The notes beneath the pieces are model-generated. The model was not told the origin of the DNA, did no database searches, and worked only from the letters and a program-made list of their open reading frames with translations. 64,000 bases of DNA, from contig NZ_CP171821.2 of assembly GCF_028401415.2 (NCBI RefSeq), forward strand, positions 806,001 through 870,000, given 5' to 3'. Shown in pieces: positions 19,132 to 28,452 of this stretch (position 1 is the first letter of the stretch; each line of letters opens with the position of its first letter). Origin of the DNA: Glaciecola sp028401415. Lineage in GTDB: Bacteria > Pseudomonadota > Gammaproteobacteria > Enterobacterales > Alteromonadaceae. The translations under genes and the position numbers were made by a program.

Positions 19132-20324
19132 AAGCTGACCTCATCGTTAGCATTGCTCATGTCGTTTCCAGAAGGTGGTGTAGGCTCAATTGTTCGCACA
19201 GGCATGCCGTTGTATGGGCTTGAAACTGCACTAAGTACCACTTCGTGCTCCCGATCCAGACCATCCCGAATGTAAACAAAATCTTCATCTGTGCGCATAA
19301 CGTCCACATTGTTAATGGCTATTTTCGACTCTTCATCTACCGTGAGCACGGTTCCGTCTAGGCGCAGCACAAAACGAGGCAGTTTAACAATATTTTGAGC
19401 GGTAATGCCGCTGATTTGAGCACTCACAAAACGCCCGAACTTTAAGCGTGAAGCATGGTTTTGTGAGTCATCTAAGCGATAAGGGTCAGATACCTCCACT
19501 ACACCGTAAATGACTCTGCGTGCATCATCCAGTACCGCTTCGTCTCGAACCAGTCTGCCTTCCCAAAATTGACGCTGACCGGCCACTTCGGCACTTAAGG
19601 TAACTTGAGGAGCCTTTTCATTAAGGTTGCCTATAAATGCAACATCGTCATCAGTCAAAGGCAAGCGCACCTCGGCCACATCGGTAGAGAATACCTCTCC
19701 GATTTGACCACCCATGGGTAAAAACTGACCTAAGTCTACATTTCGCGCCTTCACTAAACCATCGTATGGTGCTCGGATTTTAGTTCTATCTAGGTTTCGA
19801 CGAGCGCGCTCATAATTCGCTTTTGCCGCTTTCAAATTGGCTTGTTCACGAGCTAGCTGAGGTTTACGTAATCCAAGTTCAGGGGCAGGACCTGCATTAA
19901 ATGAGCTCCACTCTTTTTCGGCAACGCGACCACGCGCAATTTCTTCATCTAGCGCAGCCTGCGCTCTGGCAAGCTCTGCCTCTGCAAGTACCAAATCGGT
20001 TTGATAATCAACCGCTTCAATTTCAACTAAGACGTCACCCTTTTTGAAAAAACCACCCTCAATAAAATTCTCAGAAATAGTGAGCACCTTACCGCTGACT
20101 TGAGTGCTTAGCACCGTGCGATTTTTAGGTTCGACCACGCCTTGCGCATACACCAAAAATTCAATATTATTGAATTCGAAAGGGCTTGCATCAACCAAGA
20201 ACTCTGCCTCTTCCACTTCCTTTTTCTCTGGCTCTGGCTTCATTGAGATTAAACCAACAGTGACAGCTATCGCGCCAATAAGAATAAAAATAGGAATGCC
20301 GATCTTTTTAAAACCACTTGCCAT
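19128..20324 (-). CDS. RND efflux periplasmic adaptor (membrane fusion protein)
   Basis: The 398-residue protein has an N-terminal membrane anchor (about 9-28), a split biotinyl-lipoyl-like domain (about 60-100 and 180-205, with TKIRAPYDGLVKARNVDLGQ at 181-200), a short alpha hairpin (about 105-180) and a beta-barrel domain, the HlyD/AcrA order. It links the RND permease to an outer-membrane channel. Its stop overlaps the permease start by 4 bp (translational coupling). It is 178 bp downstream of a same-strand LysR gene, so an independent promoter is likely. Confidence 0.92.
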   Translation of the reverse strand: MASGFKKIGIPIFILIGAIAVTVGLISMKPEPEKKEVEEAEFLVDASPFEFNNIEFLVYAQGVVEPKNRTVLSTQVSGKVLTISENFIEGGFFKKGDVLVEIEAVDYQTDLVLAEAELARAQAALDEEIARGRVAEKEWSSFNAGPAPELGLRKPQLAREQANLKAAKANYERARRNLDRTKIRAPYDGLVKARNVDLGQFLPMGGQIGEVFSTDVAEVRLPLTDDDVAFIGNLNEKAPQVTLSAEVAGQRQFWEGRLVRDEAVLDDARRVIYGVVEVSDPYRLDDSQNHASRLKFGRFVSAQISGITAQNIVKLPRFVLRLDGTVLTVDEESKIAINNVDVMRTDEDFVYIRDGLDREHEVVLSAVSSPYNGMPVRTIEPTPPSGNDMSNANDEVSL

Positions 20325-20502
20325 TGATTAAAGCCTTAATGTTTTCTTGTGTAGGAAGGAGTCTATCCAGAAACTTAGTGTAACAAGTATACGCCTGCAT
20401 TTAGCGCAAAACACTAAGGCAAAGCTTAAACTTATGTTAGATAGGCAACAAAAGTGTGTCTAAATGTTACTGAGCCCCGTTTGACTTTAATACGGATTTA
20501 GC

Positions 20503-21447
20503 TTAATTAAAATTCCATAAATGTGGGCTTGCACGCTTGATATTTTCAGTTTCAGCCTCTACGAGAATTTCTTTTACGTTTTCCCTAAGCCATATTACAC
20601 CAGGATCCTTATCCTGTCGTTTGTGCCAGTACATGTTTGCAGCCGTGGGCGGCAGTTCAATTGGTGGACGGGTTCCAGAAAGTTTGCCTTCGGCTATGCT
20701 AGCGCTTAATGCGCCTAATGGCGCGACTGCAATTAAATCACTATTCTCTAACATCGAAGGAACCAAAGAAAATTGATTGACCGTAGCAGCGATGCGGCGA
20801 CTTAAGCCTTTTTGAGCAAGCACTTCATCAGTAAAACCCACCGTATCGCCTGAGAGTGAAACCAACAGATGTTCTGCCCCGCCAAATTCTTCCAATGACA
20901 GCGTCTTTTTTGCAAGCACATGCCCTACGCGCATTGCACACACGTATTTTGGGGTAAACAAATATTCCGTTCTAATGTTACCGGGCATCATGGCGGTAGC
21001 GCCTAAAACTAGGTCTACATTGGCAGACTCAAGCACTTCCACAGTATTAACAATTGTATATGGCACGCAGTGCAAGTTGATGTTAGGCGCTTCGTTTTCT
21101 ATTCGTTTGCGCAAAGGCACAAGTAACATCTGCGCTACGATATCTGCTAATGCAATGCGAAATGTTCGCTGGACTGTTGCTGGCTCAAAACTTACCGGTT
21201 TAATAGCTGAGCTAAGCTCACTGATGGGCGCCTTTATCTGTGCCCACATATTTTCTGCTCGCAAAGTCGGTTTTATATTACGCCCATCCTTAACGAACAA
21301 GTCATCTTTCCATGCCACACGCATTCTACTCACTGCATTAGACACTGCGGGCTGGGTCATCGCTAATCGGTCAGCAGCCCGGCTAATACTGCCTTCAGTC
21401 ATGATAGCGTCAAAAACGATTAATAAATTAAGCTCTTGTGGTCGCAT
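20503..21447 (-). CDS. LysR family transcriptional regulator
   Basis: The 314-residue protein has an N-terminal winged helix-turn-helix (about 4-62; EGSISRAADRLAMTQPAVSNAVSRMR) and a periplasmic-binding-protein-like effector domain (about 90-295). It resembles the NodD/LeuO-like branch in starting RPQELNLLIVFDAIM. It precedes the RND pump on the same strand and may regulate it, or the divergent sensor pair starting 241 bp away; neither is shown by the sequence. The effector is unknown. Confidence 0.9.
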   Translation of the reverse strand: MRPQELNLLIVFDAIMTEGSISRAADRLAMTQPAVSNAVSRMRVAWKDDLFVKDGRNIKPTLRAENMWAQIKAPISELSSAIKPVSFEPATVQRTFRIALADIVAQMLLVPLRKRIENEAPNINLHCVPYTIVNTVEVLESANVDLVLGATAMMPGNIRTEYLFTPKYVCAMRVGHVLAKKTLSLEEFGGAEHLLVSLSGDTVGFTDEVLAQKGLSRRIAATVNQFSLVPSMLENSDLIAVAPLGALSASIAEGKLSGTRPPIELPPTAANMYWHKRQDKDPGVIWLRENVKEILVEAETENIKRASPHLWNFN

Positions 21448-21688
21448 TCATTTCGTCTCATTTCTTAAGTTCGCCAATTCATCATAGTATAGAATGTATT
21501 TTGTAATGACTTCAGCAGCTTTTATTGTCAGCGTACTATCGCTCGTGTAAGTAAGCGGGTTCAAACGGTCACCACTTTTTCCGTTTCACCGCCACAAATA
21601 AAAGCATTTCAATACTGAAGAAGATCTGAAATTCGCCGATAACTCTTTACTTACTAATGCGTCAGCGACAACCGACTTAAGACTATCA

Positions 21689-22684
21689 ATGCCAAATACC
21701 TTTGAGCGCCTTCATCGATTTTTTCTGTTACCTTTTTTCGCTCGCATGTCAAATTTGAGTCTACCCTGTCTGATCCTTGCCTTTTGTTTAAGTTTGGCAG
21801 CGTGCCAGCCCAAGCAATCGCAGAACTCCCCCATAACCATTGCAATTGGCAGCTGGTACGGCTACTACCCTTTATACTACGCGAGCGATTTGGGCATTGA
21901 TGAAAAATATGGTTTGAGCATTAAAGTGCTTGAGCCACAAAACATCTCTAGCTTTCGACGCATATATGTAAATGAACAGGTTGATTTTGTTGGGACTTCA
22001 ATGATTGAGTTCACCAATGCAAAGGCTTTTACCAAACAAGACATTCAACCCGTTTTGGTCAGTGACTTCTCTAATGGTGGCGATGTTGTTATTGCAAGGC
22101 AAAATATTCAGACTCCAGAACAGCTAAAGGGCAAAATAATTGCGGTTCCATCAAATGGCATTGGTGAGTATTTTATGTCACTGGTGTTCGATGACAAAGA
22201 ACCCAGCCAGCATTTTAAGCAGTTTATTATTCCTGAAACAGCATGCCAGCAAGCTTTTGATCAAAACACAATTGATGCATGCGTTACTTATCCTCCTATC
22301 TCAACACATTTACTGAAAAACCCAGAATTGCATAAAGTGTTAGACACATCCGCTTATCCCGGACAAATATACGATCTCTTATGGAGTAAACCGCATGTTA
22401 ATGCGCAGCAACGCTCAGCAATAAAAAAAGTGTGGTATGAAACGGTTGCAGCAATCGAAGCCGACCCGGTGGCCTATCATAGCTACATTGCTCAACTCGC
22501 AGATGTATCTGTAAGCTCTGCAGAAGAAGCAATGTTGGGCATAAAGCTTGTTAATGAGCAAGATATGAAAGACATGTTTGCCGATGTAGACGCGTTAAAT
22601 AAGCGCATCGTAGCTGCATGTTATATTGCACAGGGCGAAAATTGCGAGAAGTTCGCCAACGCATTTGCACCTTTGGACATGTGA
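21689..22684 (+). CDS. ABC-type substrate-binding lipoprotein (NMT1/SsuA-like)
   Basis: The 331-residue frame contains a lipoprotein signal with lipobox LAAC (Cys39 from this start; 20 from the alternative start at 21746) followed by a type II periplasmic binding fold of the NMT1/THI5-SsuA class (ITIAIGSWYGYYPLYYASDLGIDEKYGL). These bind thiamine precursors, taurine/alkylsulfonates or nitrate-like ligands. No permease or ATPase gene accompanies it. Instead a hybrid histidine kinase starts 5 bp downstream, so it probably serves as a ligand sensor for that kinase rather than in transport (inference from context). Both start codons have weak ribosome sites. Confidence 0.85.
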   Translation: MPNTFERLHRFFLLPFFARMSNLSLPCLILAFCLSLAACQPKQSQNSPITIAIGSWYGYYPLYYASDLGIDEKYGLSIKVLEPQNISSFRRIYVNEQVDFVGTSMIEFTNAKAFTKQDIQPVLVSDFSNGGDVVIARQNIQTPEQLKGKIIAVPSNGIGEYFMSLVFDDKEPSQHFKQFIIPETACQQAFDQNTIDACVTYPPISTHLLKNPELHKVLDTSAYPGQIYDLLWSKPHVNAQQRSAIKKVWYETVAAIEADPVAYHSYIAQLADVSVSSAEEAMLGIKLVNEQDMKDMFADVDALNKRIVAACYIAQGENCEKFANAFAPLDM

Positions 22685-22689
22685 AGTTT

Positions 22690-24849
22690 ATGACCAACCA
22701 ACGCGTTTTCAAAATCGGCATAGTCACTAAACTTATATTTCCCTTAAGTATTTTATTTGCAGCCATCGTCTTCATTACCGCGATAGTGCTACTCAACGTG
22801 TTCTCAAGTGAGCAACTTAAAATGGTTCGCGCGAGTGCACAAATGTCAGCCGCGCAATCAGTCATGACGCTAGACAAGGGCGTATCGCTAGAAAAGCTTA
22901 GAGGGATAACCACAAATACCGCACTGGACGACAACGTCAATTGGGTCACAATCATTGAAGTTGATTCAGATGATGTATTAGCCTCTAGCTTTAAACCGCG
23001 AATGCCGCGGTCCATCGAGACGCTACCGCAGCAAATGTATGACGCGTATTTTAGCGCCAAACGTTCGCGCCAACCCTATTTTTCAAGTGTACAAGACAAT
23101 GGTTTTGCCTTTGCTTTTCCCGTGTCTGGATTAGACCAAAGCAAAATGAGCACAACCGACCTTATTTTACTGGTTCAATATAATACCGATGGAATGAATG
23201 AGCAGTTTGCGAACTATTTGAACATTATTGTGCTCGTTGCGGTGAGTTTTTACGTGGGGCTGATTAGCATTCTTGTTGTATTGATTAACATTTACATTAG
23301 ACAGCCCTTGCACAAGTTCAAACGAGTCCTTGATACAGAATCTCAAAACGAAGCATTTCAGCCAATTGCCATTGATACAAACGACGAATTCGCCGACATT
23401 GCCCGTGCATATAACAAGATGAAGTTAATTGAACGAAAAAGCTTGCAACGGGTTACGCAAGCTAGTCAAGCGGCTTATGATTTGGCTGAAAAAAAATCGC
23501 AGTTTCTGGCTAATATGAGCCACGAGTTGCGCACGCCTATAAATGGAATTTTGGGTCTTGCACAGCTATGTCAACGCAGTACCAGTGAGCAAGACACAAA
23601 ACGTTATCTGGGACAGCTGAACCATTCATCAAAGATTTTGTTGTCCATCGTGAATGATATTCTTGATTTCTCTCGCTTAAACGAACAGCAAACACAACTC
23701 TACCTGGAATCAACGCCGCTTAGCGATCTATTGCAGCACACCTGCAACATCAGCCAAGTAATGGCGGACGAGAAAGCATTAGGATTTTCAATCAATATTT
23801 GTCCAAACGCACCCTACATTATCAAAATTGATAAGAAGAGGCTTGAACAAATATTAATGAATATTATCAACAATGCGGTCAAATTCACTCAAAACGGAAC
23901 GGTGCAGCTAAGTGTTGATTTTGACTGGAATTCGAAAATGCAAGGAAATCTTTGTATATCGGTAGACGATACAGGTATTGGCATCGCCGAAGAAAACATA
24001 CAAAACATATTCGACCCATTTGAGCAAGCGGACACCACTATCTCCCGATACTACGGCGGGACTGGACTTGGTTTAGCTATTTGCAAAGAGCTTGTTGAAT
24101 TGATGGATGGCGTGATAACAGTTGAGTCAGAGGCAAATCAAGGAACCTCGTTCAAAGTCGTCATTCCGTGCGAGGGTGCGAGTTTAGAAAGCTATCTTGT
24201 AGCGTGTTTTGCACACAAAGATCTCCCCCGTATTTCCTATTCAAAAGAATTGAGCACAAGAACGAATAGTGTCTGTGACACTGTGAATAAATTTGCATCG
24301 ATTCCACGCGTCGTTCCGCTGTCTGAAATTGTTGAAGATTGTATGCGGGCTCCCTATCTGCTCAATGAACGAGTGTTGATTGAATACCTAGAAAATTATC
24401 AAGCAAATTCATTAAAGAAAATGCCAAATTGCGCGGGTGAAAGCGACGCTGTAAGCGAAGAAAATCATATATTGTTGGTCGAAGACAACGAAATAAACGC
24501 GACTGTCGCACAAAACATGCTATTACAGGAGGGCTACCGAGTAACGGTTGCAGAAAACGGAAAAGTGGCAGTGTTCTTATTCAACAATCACTATCAGCAG
24601 GAAGATCAATTTCACGCTGTATTGATGGATGTGCAAATGCCAATCATGGATGGCTACGAAGCCACACAGATAATTAAAGAAATAGACCCTAGCATTCCAA
24701 TTATTGGCTTAAGCGCAAACACCATGAAAGAAGACCACAACAAAGCAATGGATGCGGGCATGAACGATTACTTGCACAAACCCATCATTAGAGAAACGCT
24801 GATAGTGTGCTTACGAGCGCACCTAGCATTACGCAATTCTCGCGTTTGA
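22690..24849 (+). CDS. Hybrid sensor histidine kinase / response regulator
   Basis: From ATG 22690 the protein has 719 residues: TM1 (about 13-36), a roughly 140-residue periplasmic domain, TM2 (about 178-203), HAMP (203-255), HisKA with H-box SHELRTPINGI (His278), HATPase (N-box NNAVKFT, DTGIGI 427-432, GGTGLGL 456-462) and a C-terminal receiver with phosphoacceptor Asp647 in LMDVQMPIMDGYEA. There is no HPt domain and no DNA-binding regulator nearby, so the output partner lies elsewhere. The frame is open upstream to 22618 inside the previous gene, but the ATG 5 bp past that stop fits the membrane topology. It is likely driven by the binding lipoprotein. Confidence 0.9.
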   Translation: MTNQRVFKIGIVTKLIFPLSILFAAIVFITAIVLLNVFSSEQLKMVRASAQMSAAQSVMTLDKGVSLEKLRGITTNTALDDNVNWVTIIEVDSDDVLASSFKPRMPRSIETLPQQMYDAYFSAKRSRQPYFSSVQDNGFAFAFPVSGLDQSKMSTTDLILLVQYNTDGMNEQFANYLNIIVLVAVSFYVGLISILVVLINIYIRQPLHKFKRVLDTESQNEAFQPIAIDTNDEFADIARAYNKMKLIERKSLQRVTQASQAAYDLAEKKSQFLANMSHELRTPINGILGLAQLCQRSTSEQDTKRYLGQLNHSSKILLSIVNDILDFSRLNEQQTQLYLESTPLSDLLQHTCNISQVMADEKALGFSINICPNAPYIIKIDKKRLEQILMNIINNAVKFTQNGTVQLSVDFDWNSKMQGNLCISVDDTGIGIAEENIQNIFDPFEQADTTISRYYGGTGLGLAICKELVELMDGVITVESEANQGTSFKVVIPCEGASLESYLVACFAHKDLPRISYSKELSTRTNSVCDTVNKFASIPRVVPLSEIVEDCMRAPYLLNERVLIEYLENYQANSLKKMPNCAGESDAVSEENHILLVEDNEINATVAQNMLLQEGYRVTVAENGKVAVFLFNNHYQQEDQFHAVLMDVQMPIMDGYEATQIIKEIDPSIPIIGLSANTMKEDHNKAMDAGMNDYLHKPIIRETLIVCLRAHLALRNSRV

Positions 24850-24928
24850 TGCACGTATTTTCGCGCCTCCGACGCGCAAACTAAAAAACTTGCTTACGCG
24901 CCAATCAAACGAAATCAGTTGCAAACCA

Positions 24929-25855
24929 TTAGAGACTAGACTCAAGCTGCGGCAATACCTCAAACAAATCGCCAACTAAACCGTAGTCCGCCACCTGAAA
25001 AATCGGTGCTTCTTCGTCTTTGTTAATGGCAACAATCACTTTTGAGTCTTTCATACCCGCAAGATGCTGAATCGCACCAGATATACCAACCGCAATATAC
25101 AAATCAGGCGCTACAATTTTGCCCGTTTGTCCTACTTGCATGTCGTTGGGAACGAAGCCTGCATCCACCGCTGCTCTGGAGGCGCCAATTCCGGCTCCCA
25201 ACTTATCAGCAATACCGTTGAGTAACGCAAAGTTCTCGCCGTTTTGCATGCCTCTTCCGCCAGATATAATAATGTCAGCGGCAGTTAGCTCTGGGCGCTC
25301 TGACTCAGTTAGCTCGGCGCTCACAAAAGCAGATTTTTCCGAGCTTATTGCAGTTTCAACTGTCTCAACTGGCGCATTACCGTCATTTGAGACTGCATCA
25401 AAAGCTGATGCTCTGACCGTTACTACTTTAATCGCATCGCTGCTTTGTACTGTTGCAATGGCATTTCCTGCGTAGATTGGGCGAACGAAGGTATCGGCTG
25501 AAACGATCTCTATGGCGTCAGAAATCTGCGCAACATCCAATAGCGCGGCAACTCGTGGCATGAAATTCTTACCGGTCGTGGTAGCCGCCGCAAAAACGTG
25601 AGTAAAATCAGACGCTAATTCGACGATCAAATCAGCAATATTCTCTGGCAACTGATGTCCATACACTGCGTTATTCGCAGCTAAAACTTTTGATACACCT
25701 GAGAGCTTTGATGCAGCCTCAACAACACTTTCGCATTGGTGGCCAGCAACCAAAACAACGATGTCAGCCCCTACTGATTTGGCAGCATGAACGAGTTTAT
25801 TTGTTTCTGGCTTTAGCGCTTCATTGTCATGCTCTGCATATACAAGTACTGTCAT
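24929..25855 (-). CDS. etfA: Electron transfer flavoprotein subunit alpha
   Basis: The 308-residue protein has an N-terminal ETF domain and the C-terminal FAD-binding domain with IISGGRGMQNGENF and DLYIAVGISGAIQHLAGM plus the terminal VADYGLVGDLFEVLP. With EtfB it carries electrons from acyl-CoA and other dehydrogenases to ETF-ubiquinone oxidoreductase, whose gene lies just beyond etfB on the opposite strand. It overlaps etfB by 4 bp. Length and motifs are normal. Confidence 0.95.
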   Translation of the reverse strand: MTVLVYAEHDNEALKPETNKLVHAAKSVGADIVVLVAGHQCESVVEAASKLSGVSKVLAANNAVYGHQLPENIADLIVELASDFTHVFAAATTTGKNFMPRVAALLDVAQISDAIEIVSADTFVRPIYAGNAIATVQSSDAIKVVTVRASAFDAVSNDGNAPVETVETAISSEKSAFVSAELTESERPELTAADIIISGGRGMQNGENFALLNGIADKLGAGIGASRAAVDAGFVPNDMQVGQTGKIVAPDLYIAVGISGAIQHLAGMKDSKVIVAINKDEEAPIFQVADYGLVGDLFEVLPQLESSL

Positions 25856-26610
25856 GAGATCACCTTTGCTTCGTTTTTAAGTTTGTCTACCAGCTCTTCC
25901 ACACTGGCTACCTTAATTCCACCCTGACGCTGCGGCGGTGGAGTTACCTTTAAAGTTGTCACTGTGGACGAAAGCTCAACGCCCATATCGACTGCCGACT
26001 GCACATCAATGGGCTTGCGCTTTGCTTTCATAATATTCGGTAACGATGCGTAACGCGGTTCATTCAACCGCAAGTCAGTTGTTACTACAGCGGGCAAAGA
26101 TAACTCAACCGTTTGCAAACCACCGTCTATTTCGCGCGTTACTTGCACTTTGCCATCGGCAATAGCGACTTCTGACGCAAACGTACCTTGCGGCATTGAG
26201 GTAAGTGCAGCGAGCATTTGACCCGTTTGATTGTTGTCAGAATCAATGGCTTGCTTGCCCAAAATCACAAGATCGGGGGATTCTGCTTCCACCACCTTTT
26301 TCAACAGCTTTGCAACCTGCAATGATTCAAGGCTAAGACCCGATTCAGTTTCAATGTGAATGCCGCGGTCTGCGCCTAACGCTAAACCAGTGCGGATTTG
26401 CTCTTGGCAGGCTTTGTCGCCGATAGAGACCACTACAATTTCAGTGACATGACCCTTCTCTTTAAGACGAATAGCTTCTTCAACCGCTATTTCACAAAAT
26501 GGGTTGATTGCCATCTTCACGTTGTTCAATTCAACACCAGAATTGTCTGGCTTTACACGAACCTTCACGTTGTAATCAATGGCGCGTTTTACCGGCACTA
26601 GTACTTTCAT
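25852..26610 (-). CDS. etfB: Electron transfer flavoprotein subunit beta
   Basis: The 252-residue protein starts MKVLVPVKRAIDYNVKVRVKPD, typical of ETF beta. It contains the AMP-binding region (ILGKQAIDSDNNQTGQMLAALTS) and the conserved DLRLNEPRYASLPNIMKAKRK signature. It is the first gene of the etfBA operon and is divergent from the ETF-QO gene. Two palindromes in the shared intergenic region suggest joint control of all three genes. Confidence 0.95.
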   Translation of the reverse strand: MKVLVPVKRAIDYNVKVRVKPDNSGVELNNVKMAINPFCEIAVEEAIRLKEKGHVTEIVVVSIGDKACQEQIRTGLALGADRGIHIETESGLSLESLQVAKLLKKVVEAESPDLVILGKQAIDSDNNQTGQMLAALTSMPQGTFASEVAIADGKVQVTREIDGGLQTVELSLPAVVTTDLRLNEPRYASLPNIMKAKRKPIDVQSAVDMGVELSSTVTTLKVTPPPQRQGGIKVASVEELVDKLKNEAKVIS

Positions 26611-26655
26611 ATCGTCCTCTGCTCAATGATTTGGTTGACGCGAAATCTATAGCGA

Positions 26656-26673
26656 GTTGACGTAAACGTCAAC
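26656..26673. promoter_or_regulatory. 18-bp palindromic operator, LiuR-like
   Basis: GTTGACGT-AA-ACGTCAAC has perfect 8-bp arms. It lies 46 bp upstream of the etfB start, in the region shared with the divergent ETF-QO gene. The TTGACGT/ACGTCAA form resembles sites of LiuR, a MerR-family regulator of branched-chain amino acid and fatty acid catabolism known in related proteobacteria to control etf genes; the assignment rests on memory of that motif. On the minus strand its TTGACG could serve as a -35 element for etfB. Confidence 0.6.
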
Positions 26674-26736
26674 CTGCTTTAATGTCAGCGACTTCTTTTC
26701 CTCACGCGTTTAGTTTACAACGTAGAGGAAGCTTGT

Positions 26737-26757
26737 AGTATTCGTTTAACGAATACT
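26737..26757. promoter_or_regulatory. 21-bp perfect palindrome upstream of ETF-QO
   Basis: Arms AGTATTCGTT and AACGAATACT flank a single central T: ten paired bases per arm with no mismatch. It lies about 50 bp upstream of the ETF-QO start. The form suits a TetR-family operator; PsrA-type control of etf genes is known in gammaproteobacteria, but I cannot confirm that this matches its motif. Confidence 0.55.
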
Positions 26758-26808
26758 TGGCTATAAATGTTTAAAAATAAAACGAATATCGTGTTGTTGG
26801 AGAAAGTG

Positions 26809-28452
26809 ATGGATAGAGAAGTGATGGAGTTTGATGTCGTTATTGTCGGTGCAGGGCCATCTGGACTCTCTACGGCAATTAAGCTCAAACAGCTAGCAAA
26901 TGAGCACAGCAAAGAGCTTAACGTGTGCGTGCTTGAAAAAGGTTCTGAAGTGGGCGCGCACATTCTATCCGGCGCTGTCTTCGAGCCGCGCGCACTGGCT
27001 GAATTATTTCCTGACTATCAAGAAAACGGTGCGCCGCTAGGGGTAAAAGTTACACAAGATGATATCTACTTGCTCAATAGCGAAACGAAGTCGACTAAAT
27101 TACCCAACATGATTACGCCAAGCACCATGCACAATGATGGAAATTATATTTTAAGCATGGCAAATATGTGCAGATGGCTGGGCGAGCAAGCCGAAGGCCT
27201 GGGCGTTGAGATATATCCTGGCTTCACCGCCGCTGAAATTGACTATGATGAACAAGGTCGCGTAGCTGGCATTATTACAGGCAGTCTTGGCGTAGCGGAA
27301 GATGGCAGCGAAAAAGACGGGTATGTTCCGGGAATGCTGCTTAAGGGCAAATACACGGTTTTTGCAGAGGGTTGCCGAGGGCATTTAGGGAAAGAGTTAA
27401 TTGCAAAATATGAGCTAGACAAAGATGTATCGCCCCAGCATTACGCCATCGGTTTCAAAGAGATCTGGGATATACCGGGCGAGCAACATCAAGAGGGATT
27501 GGTAGTGCACACCGCTGGCTGGCCACTAGGAAAAGCGACCGGCGGTAGTTATTTATATCATGCAGAAAACAACCAAGTGTTTGTCGGATTAATTGTTGAT
27601 TTAAATTACGAAAATCCGCACTTATCTCCCTTTGATGAGTTTCAGCGCTTAAAGCACCACCCTGTCATTGCTGACACACTAAAAGGTGGAACGCGTGTAA
27701 CATACGGCGCGCGAGCTATCGCAAAAGGCGGGTATCAGTCATTGCCAAAAATGACCTTCCCTGGCGGGATCATGGTGGGTTGCAATGCAGGCACGCTGAA
27801 TTTCTCTAAAATCAAAGGCAATCACACAGCAATGAAATCTGGGATTCTTGCGGCAGAGACGCTTTTTGACTTAGTTGGCAATGATGATATTAAAGACCCT
27901 ATCGAATATACCGAGCGTTTTAAACAGTCGTGGTTATATGACGAGCTTTATCGCTCCCGTAACTTCGGTTCGGCCATCCATAAATTTGGGAATTTCATGG
28001 GAGGCGCTTACAACACGCTTGATCAGAATATTTTCGGCGGAAAATTGCCCTTCACCTTGACCGATTCAAGGCCTGACCACACCACCTTAAAAAGTGCCTC
28101 TCAAATGCCGCAGATTGACTATCCCAAACCTGATGGGAAACTCAGCTTTGATAAGCTTTCATCAGTTTATTTATCGAATACCAATCATGAAGAAGACCAG
28201 CCGTGTCATCTAAAGCTGAAAGATCCTAGCGTGCCAATTAAAGTCAACTTGGCGAAATACGATGAACCCGCTCAACGTTACTGCCCTGCTGGAGTTTACG
28301 AAGTCATTGAGGACGATAGCGGGGAAAAGCAATTTCAAATAAATGCGCAAAATTGTGTCCATTGCAAAACCTGCGATATTAAAGAGCCTCAGCAGAATAT
28401 TGTTTGGGTCGTACCTGAAGGTGGCGGCGGTCCTAACTACCCCAATATGTGA
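26809..28452 (+). CDS. Electron transfer flavoprotein-ubiquinone oxidoreductase
   Basis: The 547-residue enzyme passes electrons from reduced ETF to the membrane quinone pool. It has the FAD motif VGAGPSGLSTA near residues 13-23, a quinone-binding middle region (GAHILSGAVFEPRAL) and a C-terminal 4Fe-4S domain with RYCPAGVYE and CVHCKTCDIKEP. ATG 26809 is chosen because TTGGAG lies 6 bases upstream; the earlier in-frame ATG at 26767 lacks a ribosome site and adds a basic tail. It is divergent from etfBA with palindromic operators between. Confidence 0.93.
   Translation: MDREVMEFDVVIVGAGPSGLSTAIKLKQLANEHSKELNVCVLEKGSEVGAHILSGAVFEPRALAELFPDYQENGAPLGVKVTQDDIYLLNSETKSTKLPNMITPSTMHNDGNYILSMANMCRWLGEQAEGLGVEIYPGFTAAEIDYDEQGRVAGIITGSLGVAEDGSEKDGYVPGMLLKGKYTVFAEGCRGHLGKELIAKYELDKDVSPQHYAIGFKEIWDIPGEQHQEGLVVHTAGWPLGKATGGSYLYHAENNQVFVGLIVDLNYENPHLSPFDEFQRLKHHPVIADTLKGGTRVTYGARAIAKGGYQSLPKMTFPGGIMVGCNAGTLNFSKIKGNHTAMKSGILAAETLFDLVGNDDIKDPIEYTERFKQSWLYDELYRSRNFGSAIHKFGNFMGGAYNTLDQNIFGGKLPFTLTDSRPDHTTLKSASQMPQIDYPKPDGKLSFDKLSSVYLSNTNHEEDQPCHLKLKDPSVPIKVNLAKYDEPAQRYCPAGVYEVIEDDSGEKQFQINAQNCVHCKTCDIKEPQQNIVWVVPEGGGGPNYPNM

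Noticed and set aside
22551..23060. 169-codon open frame antisense to the sensor kinase
   Set aside because: It lies fully opposite two well-supported genes, has no family features and an amino acid make-up typical of a shadow frame.
24850..24928. GC-rich inverted repeat (GCGC ctccga GCGC) between the kinase and etfA as terminator
   Set aside because: The stem is four or five pairs with no T-run; too weak to call.
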